Source of the DNA: Infirmifilum lucidum
GTDB taxonomy: Archaea > Thermoproteota > Thermoprotei > Thermofilales > Thermofilaceae
Direction: 5' to 3'
Assembly: GCF_014876775.1 (NCBI RefSeq)
Contig: NZ_CP062310.1
Span: 1,341,699-1,405,698, forward strand
DNA length: 64,000 bases
Part shown: in pieces, positions 9,171 through 17,241 of the stretch
Layout of the letters: every line of letters begins with the position of its first letter
Position numbering within the stretch: position 1 is the first letter of the stretch
The notes under the pieces: model-generated
What the model saw: the letters and a program-made list of their open reading frames with translations, nothing else
Databases searched by the model: none
Told to the model about the DNA's origin: nothing
Translations under genes and position numbers: made by a program

Positions 9171-9193
9171 ATATATATATGACAACGTCATAT
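9171..9193 (+). promoter_or_regulatory. TATA box with overlapping palindromic operator
   Basis: ATATATATAT (9171-9180) runs into a perfect inverted repeat, ATATGAC (9177-9183), AAC, GTCATAT (9187-9193). The start codon of the serine-kinase-like gene is at 9205, about 29 nt from the TATA centre. A dimeric repressor bound here would cover the TATA box and the likely transcription start. Confidence 0.55.
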
Positions 9194-9204
9194 CAGAAGG
9201 TGCC

Positions 9205-9657
9205 ATGCCTGTACAAGGCCCTAGTCTAGTGGCCTCCCTTGTAAAGGGGGTGGTGCTACTCCCTTTACGAGAGCTAAAGCCTCACGAGAGTGTAGACCCA
9301 TTAAACCTGGAGAGTGTCCTCCATAGACTGCGGAGAGACCAAGTCCTGAGAAGGGCGGTGGCAATAGACTCTGAGACGCGTGTTGTCCTAGACGGCCACC
9401 ATAGGCTCAAGGCACTCGAGCTACTGGGGTGCCAGCTCGTACCCTGCACTCTCTTCGACTATCGTAGTGGGCTAATAGAAGTGTGGAGTTACCCGGGGGC
9501 CCCCAGAGTCTCCAAGGAAGACGTCCTCTACGCCGCGCTAAGCGGGAGGCTTCTACCGCCTAAAACCTCACGGCACATGGTCAGAGCTGGTAGTAGGTAT
9601 GTCCATATATCTGAGTTTGAAGTAGAGGTTAACCTGCCAATTAGTAGTCTAAGGTGA
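9205..9657 (+). CDS. SerK-like free L-serine kinase (ParB/Srx fold)
   Basis: A 150-residue ParB/sulfiredoxin-fold protein. It has LRELKPHESVDP near residues 20-31 and VVLDGHHRLKALELLG near residues 55-70. The DGHHR motif and the upstream Glu in the KPHE segment are the signature of archaeal SerK, which phosphorylates free L-serine to O-phosphoserine. No HTH or DNA-binding part of ParB follows. The next gene, 5 nt downstream, is a cysteine synthase, so the pair should make cysteine via O-phosphoserine. It is shorter than I expect for the characterised Thermococcus enzyme. The palindromic operator upstream suggests regulated expression. The kinase assignment is inferred from motif plus neighbour. 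Confidence 0.75.
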   Translation: MPVQGPSLVASLVKGVVLLPLRELKPHESVDPLNLESVLHRLRRDQVLRRAVAIDSETRVVLDGHHRLKALELLGCQLVPCTLFDYRSGLIEVWSYPGAPRVSKEDVLYAALSGRLLPPKTSRHMVRAGSRYVHISEFEVEVNLPISSLR

Positions 9658-9662
9658 TGTAG

Positions 9663-10571
9663 TTGATAGTGGCTAGGAGCGTTATCGATCTAATTGGGCG
9701 CACACCTATGGTCAGGATAAACAAGCTGGTCTCGCCGGAAGACGCAGAGCTCTACGCAAAGCTAGAGTGGTACAACCCGGGTGGCTCCGTCAAGGACAGG
9801 ATGGCGAAGTATCTCATCGAGTATGCCGAGGCGGCTGGGAAGCTGACAAAGGACAAGATAATCCTTGAGGCAACTTCAGGGAACACCGGCATAGCGCTTG
9901 CGATGATAGCCGCTGTAAAGGGGTACAAGTGCACGATAATAATGCCTGAGTCTGTCAGCGTGGAGAGGAGGAAGATCATCAGGGCCTTCGGCGCAGAGCT
10001 AATACTGACACCAGGCCACCTCGGCACAGCGGGCGCAATAGAGCTCAAGAAGAAGCTGTTAAGCGAGAACCCCGACAAGTACGTCGACCTGGATCAGTTC
10101 AGCGACCCGGCAAACATCCTAGCCCACTACCACACGACGGCCAACGAGATATGGGAGCAGACACAGGGGAGGGTAGACGTGGTCGTCGTCGGCATAGGGA
10201 CGGCCGGGACGGGGGTAGGGGTCTCGATGCGTCTCAAAGAGCTGAAGCCATCAGTCAGGGTCGTGGGCGTTACGCCGAAACTCGGGCTGTCGATACAGGG
10301 CCTCAGGCACCCCCGAGAGCCAAACCCCACCAAGCTTTTCAGGCGGGAGGCCTTCGACGAGGTAGTCGAGGTCGACGAGGAGCAGAGAAAAGAGTCGTTC
10401 AAGCTAGCTAGAGAGCTTGCAAGCAAGGAAGGGCTGCTGGTGGGTATGAGTGCCGCGGCAATAATGCTAGTAGCCGTCAGGAAGGCCCGCGAGCTCGGGA
10501 AAGGGAAGGTCGTCGTTGCCGTGCTGCCAGACAGCGGGCTAAAATATCTCTCAACAGAACTATTCGAGTAA
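9663..10571 (+). CDS. Cysteine synthase / O-phosphoserine sulfhydrylase
   Basis: A 302-residue PLP enzyme of fold type II. The PLP lysine is in NPGGSVKDRMA (about residues 38-48), the substrate loop is EATSGNTGIAL, the phosphate-binding loop is GIGTAGTGVG, and a C-terminal LPDSGLKYLST matches cysteine synthases. The TTG at 9663 is taken as start because it follows the SerK-like stop by 5 nt and gives a family-like N-terminus (SVIDLIGRTPMVR); GTG at 9669 is an alternative. Coupling with a serine kinase favours O-phosphoserine over O-acetylserine as substrate, as described for archaeal enzymes. Confidence 0.88.
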   Translation: MIVARSVIDLIGRTPMVRINKLVSPEDAELYAKLEWYNPGGSVKDRMAKYLIEYAEAAGKLTKDKIILEATSGNTGIALAMIAAVKGYKCTIIMPESVSVERRKIIRAFGAELILTPGHLGTAGAIELKKKLLSENPDKYVDLDQFSDPANILAHYHTTANEIWEQTQGRVDVVVVGIGTAGTGVGVSMRLKELKPSVRVVGVTPKLGLSIQGLRHPREPNPTKLFRREAFDEVVEVDEEQRKESFKLARELASKEGLLVGMSAAAIMLVAVRKARELGKGKVVVAVLPDSGLKYLSTELFE

Positions 10572-10739
10572 CAGTATGCTTCCTGAAAAAGTAACCTGAG
10601 GGAGTTAGAAGGACAAGGTAACGATCGTAAAGATCGGGCATTGCAAACCAGGTACAGTCCTCCCTCTCTAATATTTTTCACATAATATTCTTTTACTTTC
10701 ACTAAAAACGATAACTTCACCTAAAACCGTCATAACTTT

Positions 10740-10930
10740 CTAAGTACGAAAAGTTGAGGTGGCTGGAGACTGCAGTTAGTAGCGGAGAAGGGGCCAGGTG
10801 TCATCCGTGAGGATTTCCCGTAGGGAGTTTGCTGCTCTCTGGCCAGATTTGTGATGACAGCGGGGGATTGTAGGGGGTTTACCTATCTTTGCACGAGGTA
10901 AACAGCCGTAGACCACTTAGGCCGCTTCTA
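10740..10930 (+). ncRNA. Candidate structured RNA with pseudoknot potential
   Basis: The gene-free stretch 10572-11009 contains interleaved complementary segments. GGCCAG (10792-10797) pairs with CTGGCC (10839-10844), and TGTCATC (10799-10805) pairs with GATGACA (10853-10859), which is the A-B-A'-B' order of an H-type pseudoknot. GTTTACC (10877-10883) pairs with GGTAAAC (10897-10903) further on. The remainder, 10572-10735, is AT-rich with no feature I can support. It could be a separate small RNA or a regulatory element before tatA; strand is assumed. Confidence 0.25.
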
Positions 10931-11009
10931 CGCGCTACAAGCCGACAAGTATATGTGTAACTTATACACTTCCCTATACGTGGCAATATCCGTCTCACAA
11001 CACATATCC

Positions 11010-11258
11010 GTGTACTCCATAGGGCTTGGCCCCACTGAACTGTTGCTACTCACACTTCTCGCTATAATCCTGTTCGCCCCGAGGAAGCTTCCCGAGCTAG
11101 CTAAAGCCTTGAAGGAGTCTGCAGATATAATCAGGAGGGAGGCTAGTGGTAGCGCGGAAAAGTCTAGCGTAGAGGACAAGGAGAGGGCATTGAAGGAGGT
11201 AGCGGAGAAGTTAGAGGCTAGCGAGAAACAAGAGAAAAAGAAGAGACGCTTCTTCTAG
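11010..11258 (+). CDS. tatA: Twin-arginine translocase subunit TatA/E
   Basis: An 82-residue protein in the typical TatA layout. A short N-terminus reaches GLGPTELLLLTLLAIILF (membrane helix, residues 6-23), then the hinge APRKLPELAKALKES forms the amphipathic helix, and a charged coiled tail ends KKKRRFF. TatA oligomers form the pore for folded, often cofactor-containing, exported proteins. I prefer the GTG at 11010 to the upstream in-frame start at 10953, because TatA proteins begin just before the helix and a TATA-like ttatac lies upstream at about 10971-10977. It converges with, and overlaps by 4 nt, the MoeB-like gene. Confidence 0.85.
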   Translation: MYSIGLGPTELLLLTLLAIILFAPRKLPELAKALKESADIIRREASGSAEKSSVEDKERALKEVAEKLEASEKQEKKKRRFF

Positions 11259-11992
11259 CCTAGCCTGCCGCAAACCGGGCAGTCTTTCCTCCTCTCAACT
11301 CTTAGGACATCGAAGGAGAGCCTGACGCCGTCTACTAGTACTAACTTCCCGACAGCGACTTCTCCGTACCCAGTGAGCAGTTTGAGGACTTCCTGGGCTT
11401 CGAGTGAGCCGAAAACCCCGGGCGTCGGGCCGACTATAGGGAAGGGCCTCTCCTCTCTCGGCTCTGTCGGGAAGACGCAACGCAGGCAGGGGCCTTCACC
11501 CGGCTTCACCACCATGAGCTGGCCGTACAGCCCCCTCACTGCCGCATGGACTAGCGGCTTCCTCAGCGCGACGCACGCCTCGTTGAGGAGGAACCTCGTC
11601 TTCCAGTTGTCGAGGCAGTCTACCACAACGTCAGCTTTACTCGCTATTTCAAGGGCGTCCTCGAGAGTATTTATCCTCTTGGAATATACCTCTAGCTGGA
11701 CATTGGGGTTGAGCTTCCTCAACTTCTCCGCTGCACTTTCGACCTTTAAGCGACCTATATCTGAGGTCCAGTGGAGGAACTGCCTGTTGAGGTTGCTAAG
11801 CTCCACTGGCTCGGAGTCCACGAGAATAAGCCTGCCAACTCCGGCTGCAGCTAGGTAAGTCGCGACAGGCGAACCCAGGCCCCCCAGGCCTACAACGGCT
11901 ACCGTCGCCCCTCTCAGTTTCTCTTGGGCTTCAACCCCCCACATCCTTATTTGCCTGTCATACCTCTCTAGTTCCTCGCTTGTTAGCACCAC
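11255..11992 (-). CDS. ThiF/MoeB/HesA-family E1-like adenylyltransferase
   Basis: About 245 residues. The N-terminus LERYDRQIRMWG is the family hallmark. The nucleotide-binding GLGGLGSPVATYLAAAG is near residue 35, a DxxxxxNxNRQ segment (SNLNRQFLHW) follows, and CVFPTEPR plus CPVCG near the C-terminus supply two Zn-binding Cys pairs. Such proteins activate the C-terminal glycine of ubiquitin-like sulfur carriers (MoaD, ThiS or SAMP), feeding molybdo/tungstopterin, thiamine or tRNA thiolation. Sharing a promoter with MobB favours pterin cofactor synthesis. The GTG at 11992 is chosen over the longer ORF because it lies 30 nt from the shared TATA palindrome. Confidence 0.82.
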   Translation of the reverse strand: MVLTSEELERYDRQIRMWGVEAQEKLRGATVAVVGLGGLGSPVATYLAAAGVGRLILVDSEPVELSNLNRQFLHWTSDIGRLKVESAAEKLRKLNPNVQLEVYSKRINTLEDALEIASKADVVVDCLDNWKTRFLLNEACVALRKPLVHAAVRGLYGQLMVVKPGEGPCLRCVFPTEPREERPFPIVGPTPGVFGSLEAQEVLKLLTGYGEVAVGKLVLVDGVRLSFDVLRVERRKDCPVCGRLG

Positions 11993-12016
11993 AGTTGTAT
12001 ATCTAGTGTTTGACAG

Positions 12017-12027
12017 TAAATAATTTA
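12017..12027. promoter_or_regulatory. Symmetric bidirectional TATA box
   Basis: TAAATAATTTA is a near-palindrome centred on 12022. The GTG start at 11992 (minus strand) and the GTG start at 12052 (plus strand) are each 30 nt from that centre. One element can therefore serve two leaderless divergent genes. Confidence 0.55.
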
Positions 12028-12051
12028 GCTCTGGTAGCGGAGAGGGCATTC

Positions 12052-12795
12052 GTGAAGGCTGTAGCGATCATTGGCTTTAAGAACTCGGGCAAGACAACTG
12101 TAGCAGAGTTTCTCGTTAGGGAGCTCAAAGCACGGGGTCTACGTGTAGCAGCCCTGAAGCACGCGCACGGCGGTATAACCCCATATAACGACGATTCGAG
12201 CAGGCTTTACAAGGCTGGCGCTGACGTGTCAGTGGCCCTATCTGAGGAAGAGGCCGTGGAGTACAAGCGCGGGAAGCCAGCTCTCTGGCAGTACATTTCG
12301 TCGCTCAGGGGCTACGATTTTCTCGTCGTCGAGGGCTTCAAGGATGTTTTCCCAGGATCCAGGATAGTGGTTGCAAGGAACGTAGAAGAAGCCAGGCAAC
12401 TCTCGGACTCACTTGTGATAGCATATACTGGCGGTGTCGCGAGACAGGCTACTGATGCGAGCCTTCCCGCGCCTGTTGTTGACTTTGAAAGGGAGCCGGA
12501 GAGGCTCGTGGAGATTGCTCTGGAAAAGTCGATTGAGCCCCTACCGGCTCTAAATTGCGGCTTCTGCAGGTACGGCTCTTGTCTGGCCCTTGCTGAGGCT
12601 ATAATGCGGGGAGAGGCAACGTATGGAGAGTGCACCGTGCTCGCCAGCCGGGTAAAGCTCACAGTCGACGGGAGGCCCGTCGAGCTAAACCCCTTCGTCC
12701 AAGACGTCTTCAGGAACGTTGTTCTGGGGCTCGTCGCTACGCTAAAGGGTGTTGAGCAAAACCCTAGGAGAGTCGAGCTTAGCGTTTCAATCTAG
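12052..12795 (+). CDS. mobB: Molybdopterin-guanine dinucleotide biosynthesis protein MobB, with Cys-rich C-terminus
   Basis: About 247 residues. The N-terminal P-loop GTPase domain begins immediately (VAIIGFKNSGKTT, residues 4-16) with HGGITPYNDDSSRLYKAGAD and VEGFKD as in MobB. A C-terminal extension has CGFCRYGSC followed by a third cysteine region (YGECTVL), resembling the small Fe-S-type domain attached to some archaeal MobB proteins. It supports attachment of a nucleotide to molybdo- or tungstopterin. The GTG at 12052 fits the shared promoter; the upstream ATG would add 14 unrelated residues. The AOR downstream is a likely cofactor client. Confidence 0.82.
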   Translation: MKAVAIIGFKNSGKTTVAEFLVRELKARGLRVAALKHAHGGITPYNDDSSRLYKAGADVSVALSEEEAVEYKRGKPALWQYISSLRGYDFLVVEGFKDVFPGSRIVVARNVEEARQLSDSLVIAYTGGVARQATDASLPAPVVDFEREPERLVEIALEKSIEPLPALNCGFCRYGSCLALAEAIMRGEATYGECTVLASRVKLTVDGRPVELNPFVQDVFRNVVLGLVATLKGVEQNPRRVELSVSI

Positions 12796-12911
12796 GAGTG
12801 GCCCTACCCCTCCACTTCCAGAGTAGCTTTTCAAATAGCGGAAAAAATAAGAAACAATGAGTAATACTCTACTCGGGAAATTGCAGCGGCAAACCTAGCG
12901 TGATGGGTGTT

Positions 12912-13301
12912 ATGGTTTCGAGGAGTGCTGACTGACTTAGACAGGCGCTGAGAGACCTAGAGCATGCCCAGCGTTCTCTCGATGCGGGAGACTACGAGTG
13001 GGCATGTTTTGCAGCGCAGCAGGCCGGAGAGAAGGCCGTGAGAGCCCTATACCAGAAGCTCGGCGTAGAAGTATGGGGGCATTCAATAACTCGTCTTCTC
13101 GCAAGCCTCCCAGAGGGCATGAGGCCTCCGGAAGACTTGGTAGACAAGGCGAAGGAGCTCGACCGCCACTACATACCAACGCGTTACCCAAACTTTCACC
13201 CCGAGGGCGCGCCAATGGATTACTACTCTAGGGCAGATGCAGAGAGGGCTAATAGGTATGCCAGAGAAATCGTGGAGTTCTGCAGGAGTAAGATTGTATA
13301 G
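12912..13301 (+). pseudogene. HEPN-domain protein with in-frame TGA (toxin half of HEPN/MNT pair)
   Basis: Reading from ATG 12912 gives a typical HEPN N-terminus interrupted by TGA at 12933-12935, then continues in the same frame to 13301. The residues after the stop (LRQALRDLEHAQRSL, then EWACFAAQQAGEKAVRALYQ) match the family, where the stop position is normally the Trp of a DWLRQA motif. The change is TGG to TGA. No ATG, GTG or TTG occurs between the stop and codon 43 (GTG 13038), so a restart would lose the first helix. HEPN proteins are RNases paired with MNT nucleotidyltransferases. It is either inactivated, read through, or a base-calling error. Confidence 0.75.
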
Positions 13302-13677
13302 GCTTGACCGCGAGAAAGTCGTTGCAGAGCTTAGGAGGTATGCCCGAGACGCCTTGAGAAAGGGGGCCCTGCTAGTGGTTCTAGTAGGCTCTCTAGCTAG
13401 AGGCGACTACACAGCCTACTCTGATGCTGATGTAGTAGTGGTGCTCGAATCATCAGACAAGAAGCCACACGAGAGGATCCCTGAGTTCCTCGACCCCACG
13501 CTTACCGTAGACGTCAACCCCTTTGTCTACACCCTCGACGAAATCTTGGACTTTGCCAGGAGTGGTAGGCGCGTAGTCAAGGAAGTCCTCGAGTACGGGG
13601 TTGTGCTGGAAGATGACGAGAGACTGCTCATGCTCATCAGAGAGGCTTATGAGTTATCAAGGAAACTCCCCGAGTAA
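13294..13677 (+). CDS. MNT-type nucleotidyltransferase (antitoxin partner of HEPN)
   Basis: About 127 residues of the minimal nucleotidyltransferase fold. The active-site motif is VGSLARGDYTAYSDADVVVV (GSxxRG then SDxD), and a third acidic residue follows in LTVDVNPF. MNT proteins silence HEPN partners, in known cases by adding AMP to a tyrosine. The TTG at 13294 overlaps the HEPN stop by 8 nt; ATG 13258 is the alternative start. The gene is intact although its HEPN partner carries a nonsense codon. The following 144 nt to the next gene contain only its promoter. Confidence 0.8.
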   Translation: MYRLDREKVVAELRRYARDALRKGALLVVLVGSLARGDYTAYSDADVVVVLESSDKKPHERIPEFLDPTLTVDVNPFVYTLDEILDFARSGRRVVKEVLEYGVVLEDDERLLMLIREAYELSRKLPE

Positions 13678-13821
13678 AGGCTGGACGCTTGACCGGAGGA
13701 GCCCCACGACCTGTTCTTGCCTTGCCGTATTGAGGCTCTTTAAGCGTCTTTTCCACTTTATGAAGCCCAGTAATCTCGGCACGAGGTTTATTTAAAAGGT
13801 GCCCTGGAGTGGAGCGCGGCC

Positions 13822-14793
13822 ATGGTCGCTACAACACTCGTGGGGAGTTTTCCTCTCGAGTACTCCGAGTCTAACATAAGGAGGGCCCTGGAGGATCAGG
13901 CCGAGTTAGGGGTAACTTTCCCCGTCCTCCCCCAGTTAAGGGACTTTGTCTACATGTATGTCGAGCCAATGATCAGAGGAAGAGTTGTTGTGCAGGAGGG
14001 GCCCGGGTTCCGCCTCAAGGGAGACGTAGAGGAGGTAGAGCCAGAGCCCCCTGAGGACATTCTCGTGGCCACTGACATTGCCAGAGAGTTGGGGGTTAGG
14101 TTCCGCGTGCCGATCACAGGCGCTTTCACCATTGCCTCGAAGATAGCGCTGGCTGGCGGGAGGGTGGGTGACATGTCAACCTCCCTGCTCACCGACGCGT
14201 CTGCCCGGGAGGGGGCAGTGGCCTACGTGAAGAGGATGGCCAGGAAACTCCACAGAGAGGTTAGGGGGGACGTCTACTGCGTGGACGAGCCGGTTCTCTC
14301 CGTAATTGTCGGCTCGCGTAGCGTTATGTACGGGATCACGCCCGAAGAGATAAGCTCTGCGCTGGATTCTGTACTGGCAGAGTTAGGCGGAATGTACAGA
14401 GGTGTGCACGTGTGCGGTAAACTGCCACCCCTCCTGAAGGGGATCCTCTTGAAGTTGCAGAACGCTAACTTCCTAGACCACGAGCACAGCGACTTCCCGG
14501 CTAACAGGATCTACTATACAAGGGAAGAGTTAGCAAGCTCTAACAAAAAACTAGCATACGGGATAGTCTCGCCGATAAAGCCTTCCGTGGAGCATGAAGA
14601 GGAGGTTCTAGCGCTGGCTAGGGATGCCGTCGATAGATACGGGGGCACGTTGCTATTCTTCAAGCCTGACTGCGGGTTCGGGGGGCTGAGGGGCTTCCTT
14701 AAGGGGCGCGAGTACGAGGAGATAGTTTTGAAGAAGATAAGAGTCCTAGTGAGTGTAGCCGAGAAGGTAGACTATGGAGCTGTTAAAACTTGA
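13822..14793 (+). CDS. Archaeal MetE-core methionine synthase
   Basis: 323 residues, corresponding to the C-terminal catalytic half of cobalamin-independent methionine synthase. The zinc-ligand regions are visible: HVCGKLP (His and Cys), the Glu-containing segments before it, and the late FFKPDCGFGGLRG (Cys of the DCG motif). The N-terminal GSFPLEYSESNIRRAL is the homocysteine-binding start. Archaeal stand-alone cores take methyl groups from methylated corrinoids or unidentified donors rather than polyglutamyl folate; the donor here is unknown. TATA-like gtttatttaaaag lies about 30 nt upstream. It overlaps the next gene by 20 nt, implying translational coupling. Confidence 0.8.
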   Translation: MVATTLVGSFPLEYSESNIRRALEDQAELGVTFPVLPQLRDFVYMYVEPMIRGRVVVQEGPGFRLKGDVEEVEPEPPEDILVATDIARELGVRFRVPITGAFTIASKIALAGGRVGDMSTSLLTDASAREGAVAYVKRMARKLHREVRGDVYCVDEPVLSVIVGSRSVMYGITPEEISSALDSVLAELGGMYRGVHVCGKLPPLLKGILLKLQNANFLDHEHSDFPANRIYYTREELASSNKKLAYGIVSPIKPSVEHEEEVLALARDAVDRYGGTLLFFKPDCGFGGLRGFLKGREYEEIVLKKIRVLVSVAEKVDYGAVKT

Positions 14794-15466
14794 CAGGCCA
14801 GAGGCCTGCACCATAGTTGAGAGGCTAAACAGGTTTGTCGTAGAGGTTAGAGTAGGAGGCAAGCTCAGCCTGGCACGTATAACTAACACGGGGCGGCTCA
14901 GGGACTACCTCGTAGCGGGCAGAGTCGGTTACTGCCTCCCGAACAGAGGGAAAACTAACTACAGGCTAGTAGCTGTGGAAGACTTAGCAGGTGCGGCGCT
15001 AATAGATACAGACCTCCAGATGAAAAGCTTCGAGGCTGCACTGAGGGCCGGTGCTTTGAGGTGGGCGCCCTGCGAGATTATATCGAGATCCCCCAGGGTT
15101 GGTTCCTCGAGGCTCGACTACTTGCTCAGGTGTAGGGGCACCAATAAGTACGTTGAGCTAAAAAGCGCAGTTCTCAGGGACGGCGACTTCGCAATGTACC
15201 CAGATTGCCCAACCCTGAGGGGTAGGCGGCACATCTCCGAGCTGATAGGCCTAGCAGAGAAAGGGATTAAAGCCATGATAGTCTTCGTTGCGGCACTCCC
15301 CGGTGTGCGCGCCTTCAAGCCCTATAGGGAGGGTGACCCTGAGGTAAGCGTCCTGTTGGGGAAAGCCGTGGAGCTGGGGGTTGAAGTAAGGGCTTTCTCG
15401 ATACACTACGACCCAGACGCCTCTGTAGTGGTGCTTGATAGGGAAGAACTTGAAGTAGTTATCTAG
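14774..15466 (+). CDS. sfsA: SfsA-family DNA/RNA-binding nuclease-like protein
   Basis: A 230-residue SfsA homologue with an N-terminal OB-like part (RFVVEVRVGGKLSLARITNTGRL) and a C-terminal restriction-endonuclease-like part with DYLLRC, YVELKSAVLR and FPDCPTLRGRRH-type sequence (here YPDCPTLRGRRHISEL). The E-x-K motif (VELKS) suggests a nuclease fold. SfsA was first linked to maltose gene expression in E. coli, but the role in archaea is not settled. Start ATG 14774 lies inside the MetE gene. It converges with and overlaps the AOR gene by 4 nt. Confidence 0.85.
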   Translation: MELLKLDRPEACTIVERLNRFVVEVRVGGKLSLARITNTGRLRDYLVAGRVGYCLPNRGKTNYRLVAVEDLAGAALIDTDLQMKSFEAALRAGALRWAPCEIISRSPRVGSSRLDYLLRCRGTNKYVELKSAVLRDGDFAMYPDCPTLRGRRHISELIGLAEKGIKAMIVFVAALPGVRAFKPYREGDPEVSVLLGKAVELGVEVRAFSIHYDPDASVVVLDREELEVVI

Positions 15467-17241
15467 CCCTGCTCAGCAGTCACCCTCTTTATAAGCGCGA
15501 CGTACTCTCTCTTCGCCTTCTCCATGTACTCTGGGCTTAGCAAGCCGTGGGGTGTAGGCGTCTCGAATATCCTCTTGGGGAATGCGACGCCCTCGGGGTT
15601 AAACCCCTCTCTAATTTTGAGCCTGTATTTCTCTCTGAAGATCTTCTTCCCGAGCTTTACGAGGTCGTCTACACTCAAATCAAACCCCACTGGCTTCAGC
15701 GCCTCGGCGACGACTTCAGGCTTGTATATTTCCCGGGCAAAGAAGCAGACGACTAGGCTCGATAGCACCTGGCGCCACGCCTCCTCCTCGTAGAGCCTGT
15801 TAACGACTTCTCCTGGCGGCAGTGACTTGCCTATCGTCCTTTGGTCGAGCGAGTACCCGGCGCTGTCTAGGTGACTGTGCCTTGCCCCAAAGGCGTAGGT
15901 AAGGTACGCGGCAGGTCCTGTGTGGTAGCCCGCCATCTCGTTTCCGGAGAAGCTCAACGCGAAGTCCCTCCCCCCGAAGCGCTCCGAAGCGTACATAACT
16001 CCCCGCGCCATAGCCTTATAGAGTTCTGTTGGCTGCTCGACTATCCTCTTCGCGGCCTCGATGTAAGCCTCGTAGTTGCCCCAGTCCAGTTCCACCCCGC
16101 CTAGATCCTCCCTCGTGATAACTCCCCTCTTGTACGCCTCGGTAGCCCACGCCAGCACTACCCCCGTGGTCATAGCGTCCAAGCCGTATGCCTCCACGAC
16201 GTCAATCAACTTTAGCAGGCCTTCAGGCTCCCGCGCCCCAAGCATGGCTCCAAGAGCGTAGATGGGCTCGTAGTCGTACCCCACGAACGTCGTCTTGTAG
16301 AAGTAAGGCTCCTCCTCGTACGGCTCCCGGAGGACTGCCAGGTGTATGCACGCGACGGGGCAGTGGGCACAGGAGACCCTCCTGCCGAGGTATTTCTCGG
16401 CTAGGTACTCACCCGAAATTCTGCCGGCTGTCTCGAGGCGCGACTGTAGGAGGTTGATGGACGGCAGGGCCCCGAGTTCATTTAAGTGTAGTACGTTCAC
16501 AGGCGTGCCTATGTCGTGGTACTTCTTCATGAGGGGGCTCTCCACTATGAGCTTGAATATCTTGTCATAGGCTTCCCGGTAGGCCTTCCTGTCGGCAACC
16601 GGGATTGACGACCTGCCCGTGACGACGAGTGCCTTGAGCTTCTTACTGCCGAAGACAGCCCCCAGCCCAAGCCTCCCGAAGTGCCTGTAAGTCTCCGTGA
16701 TTACGTTCGCGTAGCTGACCATCCTCTCCCCTGCGCGGCCGATCCTCATTATCGTTCTCAGTCCAGAGCCCGGCTCGACCTCGCGGATAATCCTCCCCAC
16801 AGTGTGGCTACTAGTCATCCCCCAGAGGGCGCGCGCATCCCTGAAGAATACTCTGTCGCCCTGTACGGAGACCCACACGGGGAGGTCACTCGCACCTTTT
16901 ATCACTATTGCGCCGTAGCCGGCCAGGCGTATTGCGATGGCGCTCCTACCCCCGGCGTGGCTTTCCCCGAGATTGCCGGTGTGCGGGCTCTTGAACAGCG
17001 CTACAGTCTTCGAGGCAGTAGGGTACAAGCCGTTGAAGGGGCCTACAGCAAGTACGATGACGTTCTCCGGTTCCAGTGGATCCGCGTTCCGGGGGAGCTC
17101 TTCCTCCAAGAGCTTGACCGCCACGCCGACTCCGCCGAGGTACTCTTCGAAGAGGTCGGATCTGTCTTCAACCCAGTACTTCTTACCCGTTAGGTCGATG
17201 TACAGCACTCTGCTCAGAGACCCCAGCACGGCCACCCCCAT
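15463..17241 (-). CDS. Aldehyde:ferredoxin oxidoreductase family (tungstopterin enzyme)
   Basis: About 592 residues. The N-terminal beta domain includes YLGGVGVAVKLL and the pterin-binding GNLGESHAGGRSAI. The [4Fe-4S] ligands are CAHCPVAC near residue 290 with a distant fourth Cys in LVVCFFARE. Length and motifs place it in the AOR/FOR/WOR family, which oxidises aldehydes to acids and passes electrons to ferredoxin in the cytoplasm. Exact substrate is unknown. Its ATG at 17241 overlaps the stop codon of the upstream polyferredoxin (TGATG), so the two are translationally coupled. MobB and a MoeB-like E1 nearby could provide the pterin cofactor. Confidence 0.88.
   Translation of the reverse strand: MGVAVLGSLSRVLYIDLTGKKYWVEDRSDLFEEYLGGVGVAVKLLEEELPRNADPLEPENVIVLAVGPFNGLYPTASKTVALFKSPHTGNLGESHAGGRSAIAIRLAGYGAIVIKGASDLPVWVSVQGDRVFFRDARALWGMTSSHTVGRIIREVEPGSGLRTIMRIGRAGERMVSYANVITETYRHFGRLGLGAVFGSKKLKALVVTGRSSIPVADRKAYREAYDKIFKLIVESPLMKKYHDIGTPVNVLHLNELGALPSINLLQSRLETAGRISGEYLAEKYLGRRVSCAHCPVACIHLAVLREPYEEEPYFYKTTFVGYDYEPIYALGAMLGAREPEGLLKLIDVVEAYGLDAMTTGVVLAWATEAYKRGVITREDLGGVELDWGNYEAYIEAAKRIVEQPTELYKAMARGVMYASERFGGRDFALSFSGNEMAGYHTGPAAYLTYAFGARHSHLDSAGYSLDQRTIGKSLPPGEVVNRLYEEEAWRQVLSSLVVCFFAREIYKPEVVAEALKPVGFDLSVDDLVKLGKKIFREKYRLKIREGFNPEGVAFPKRIFETPTPHGLLSPEYMEKAKREYVALIKRVTAEQG

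Noticed and set aside
10127-10720. 197-codon minus-strand ORF opposite the cysteine synthase
   Set aside because: Almost wholly antisense to a conserved enzyme gene, Ser/Thr-rich as expected for such shadows.
12948-13301. CTG start for the HEPN gene after the TGA
   Set aside because: No Shine-Dalgarno or promoter supports it, and the residues before the TGA plus the DWLRQA family motif favour a nonsense change of a Trp codon.
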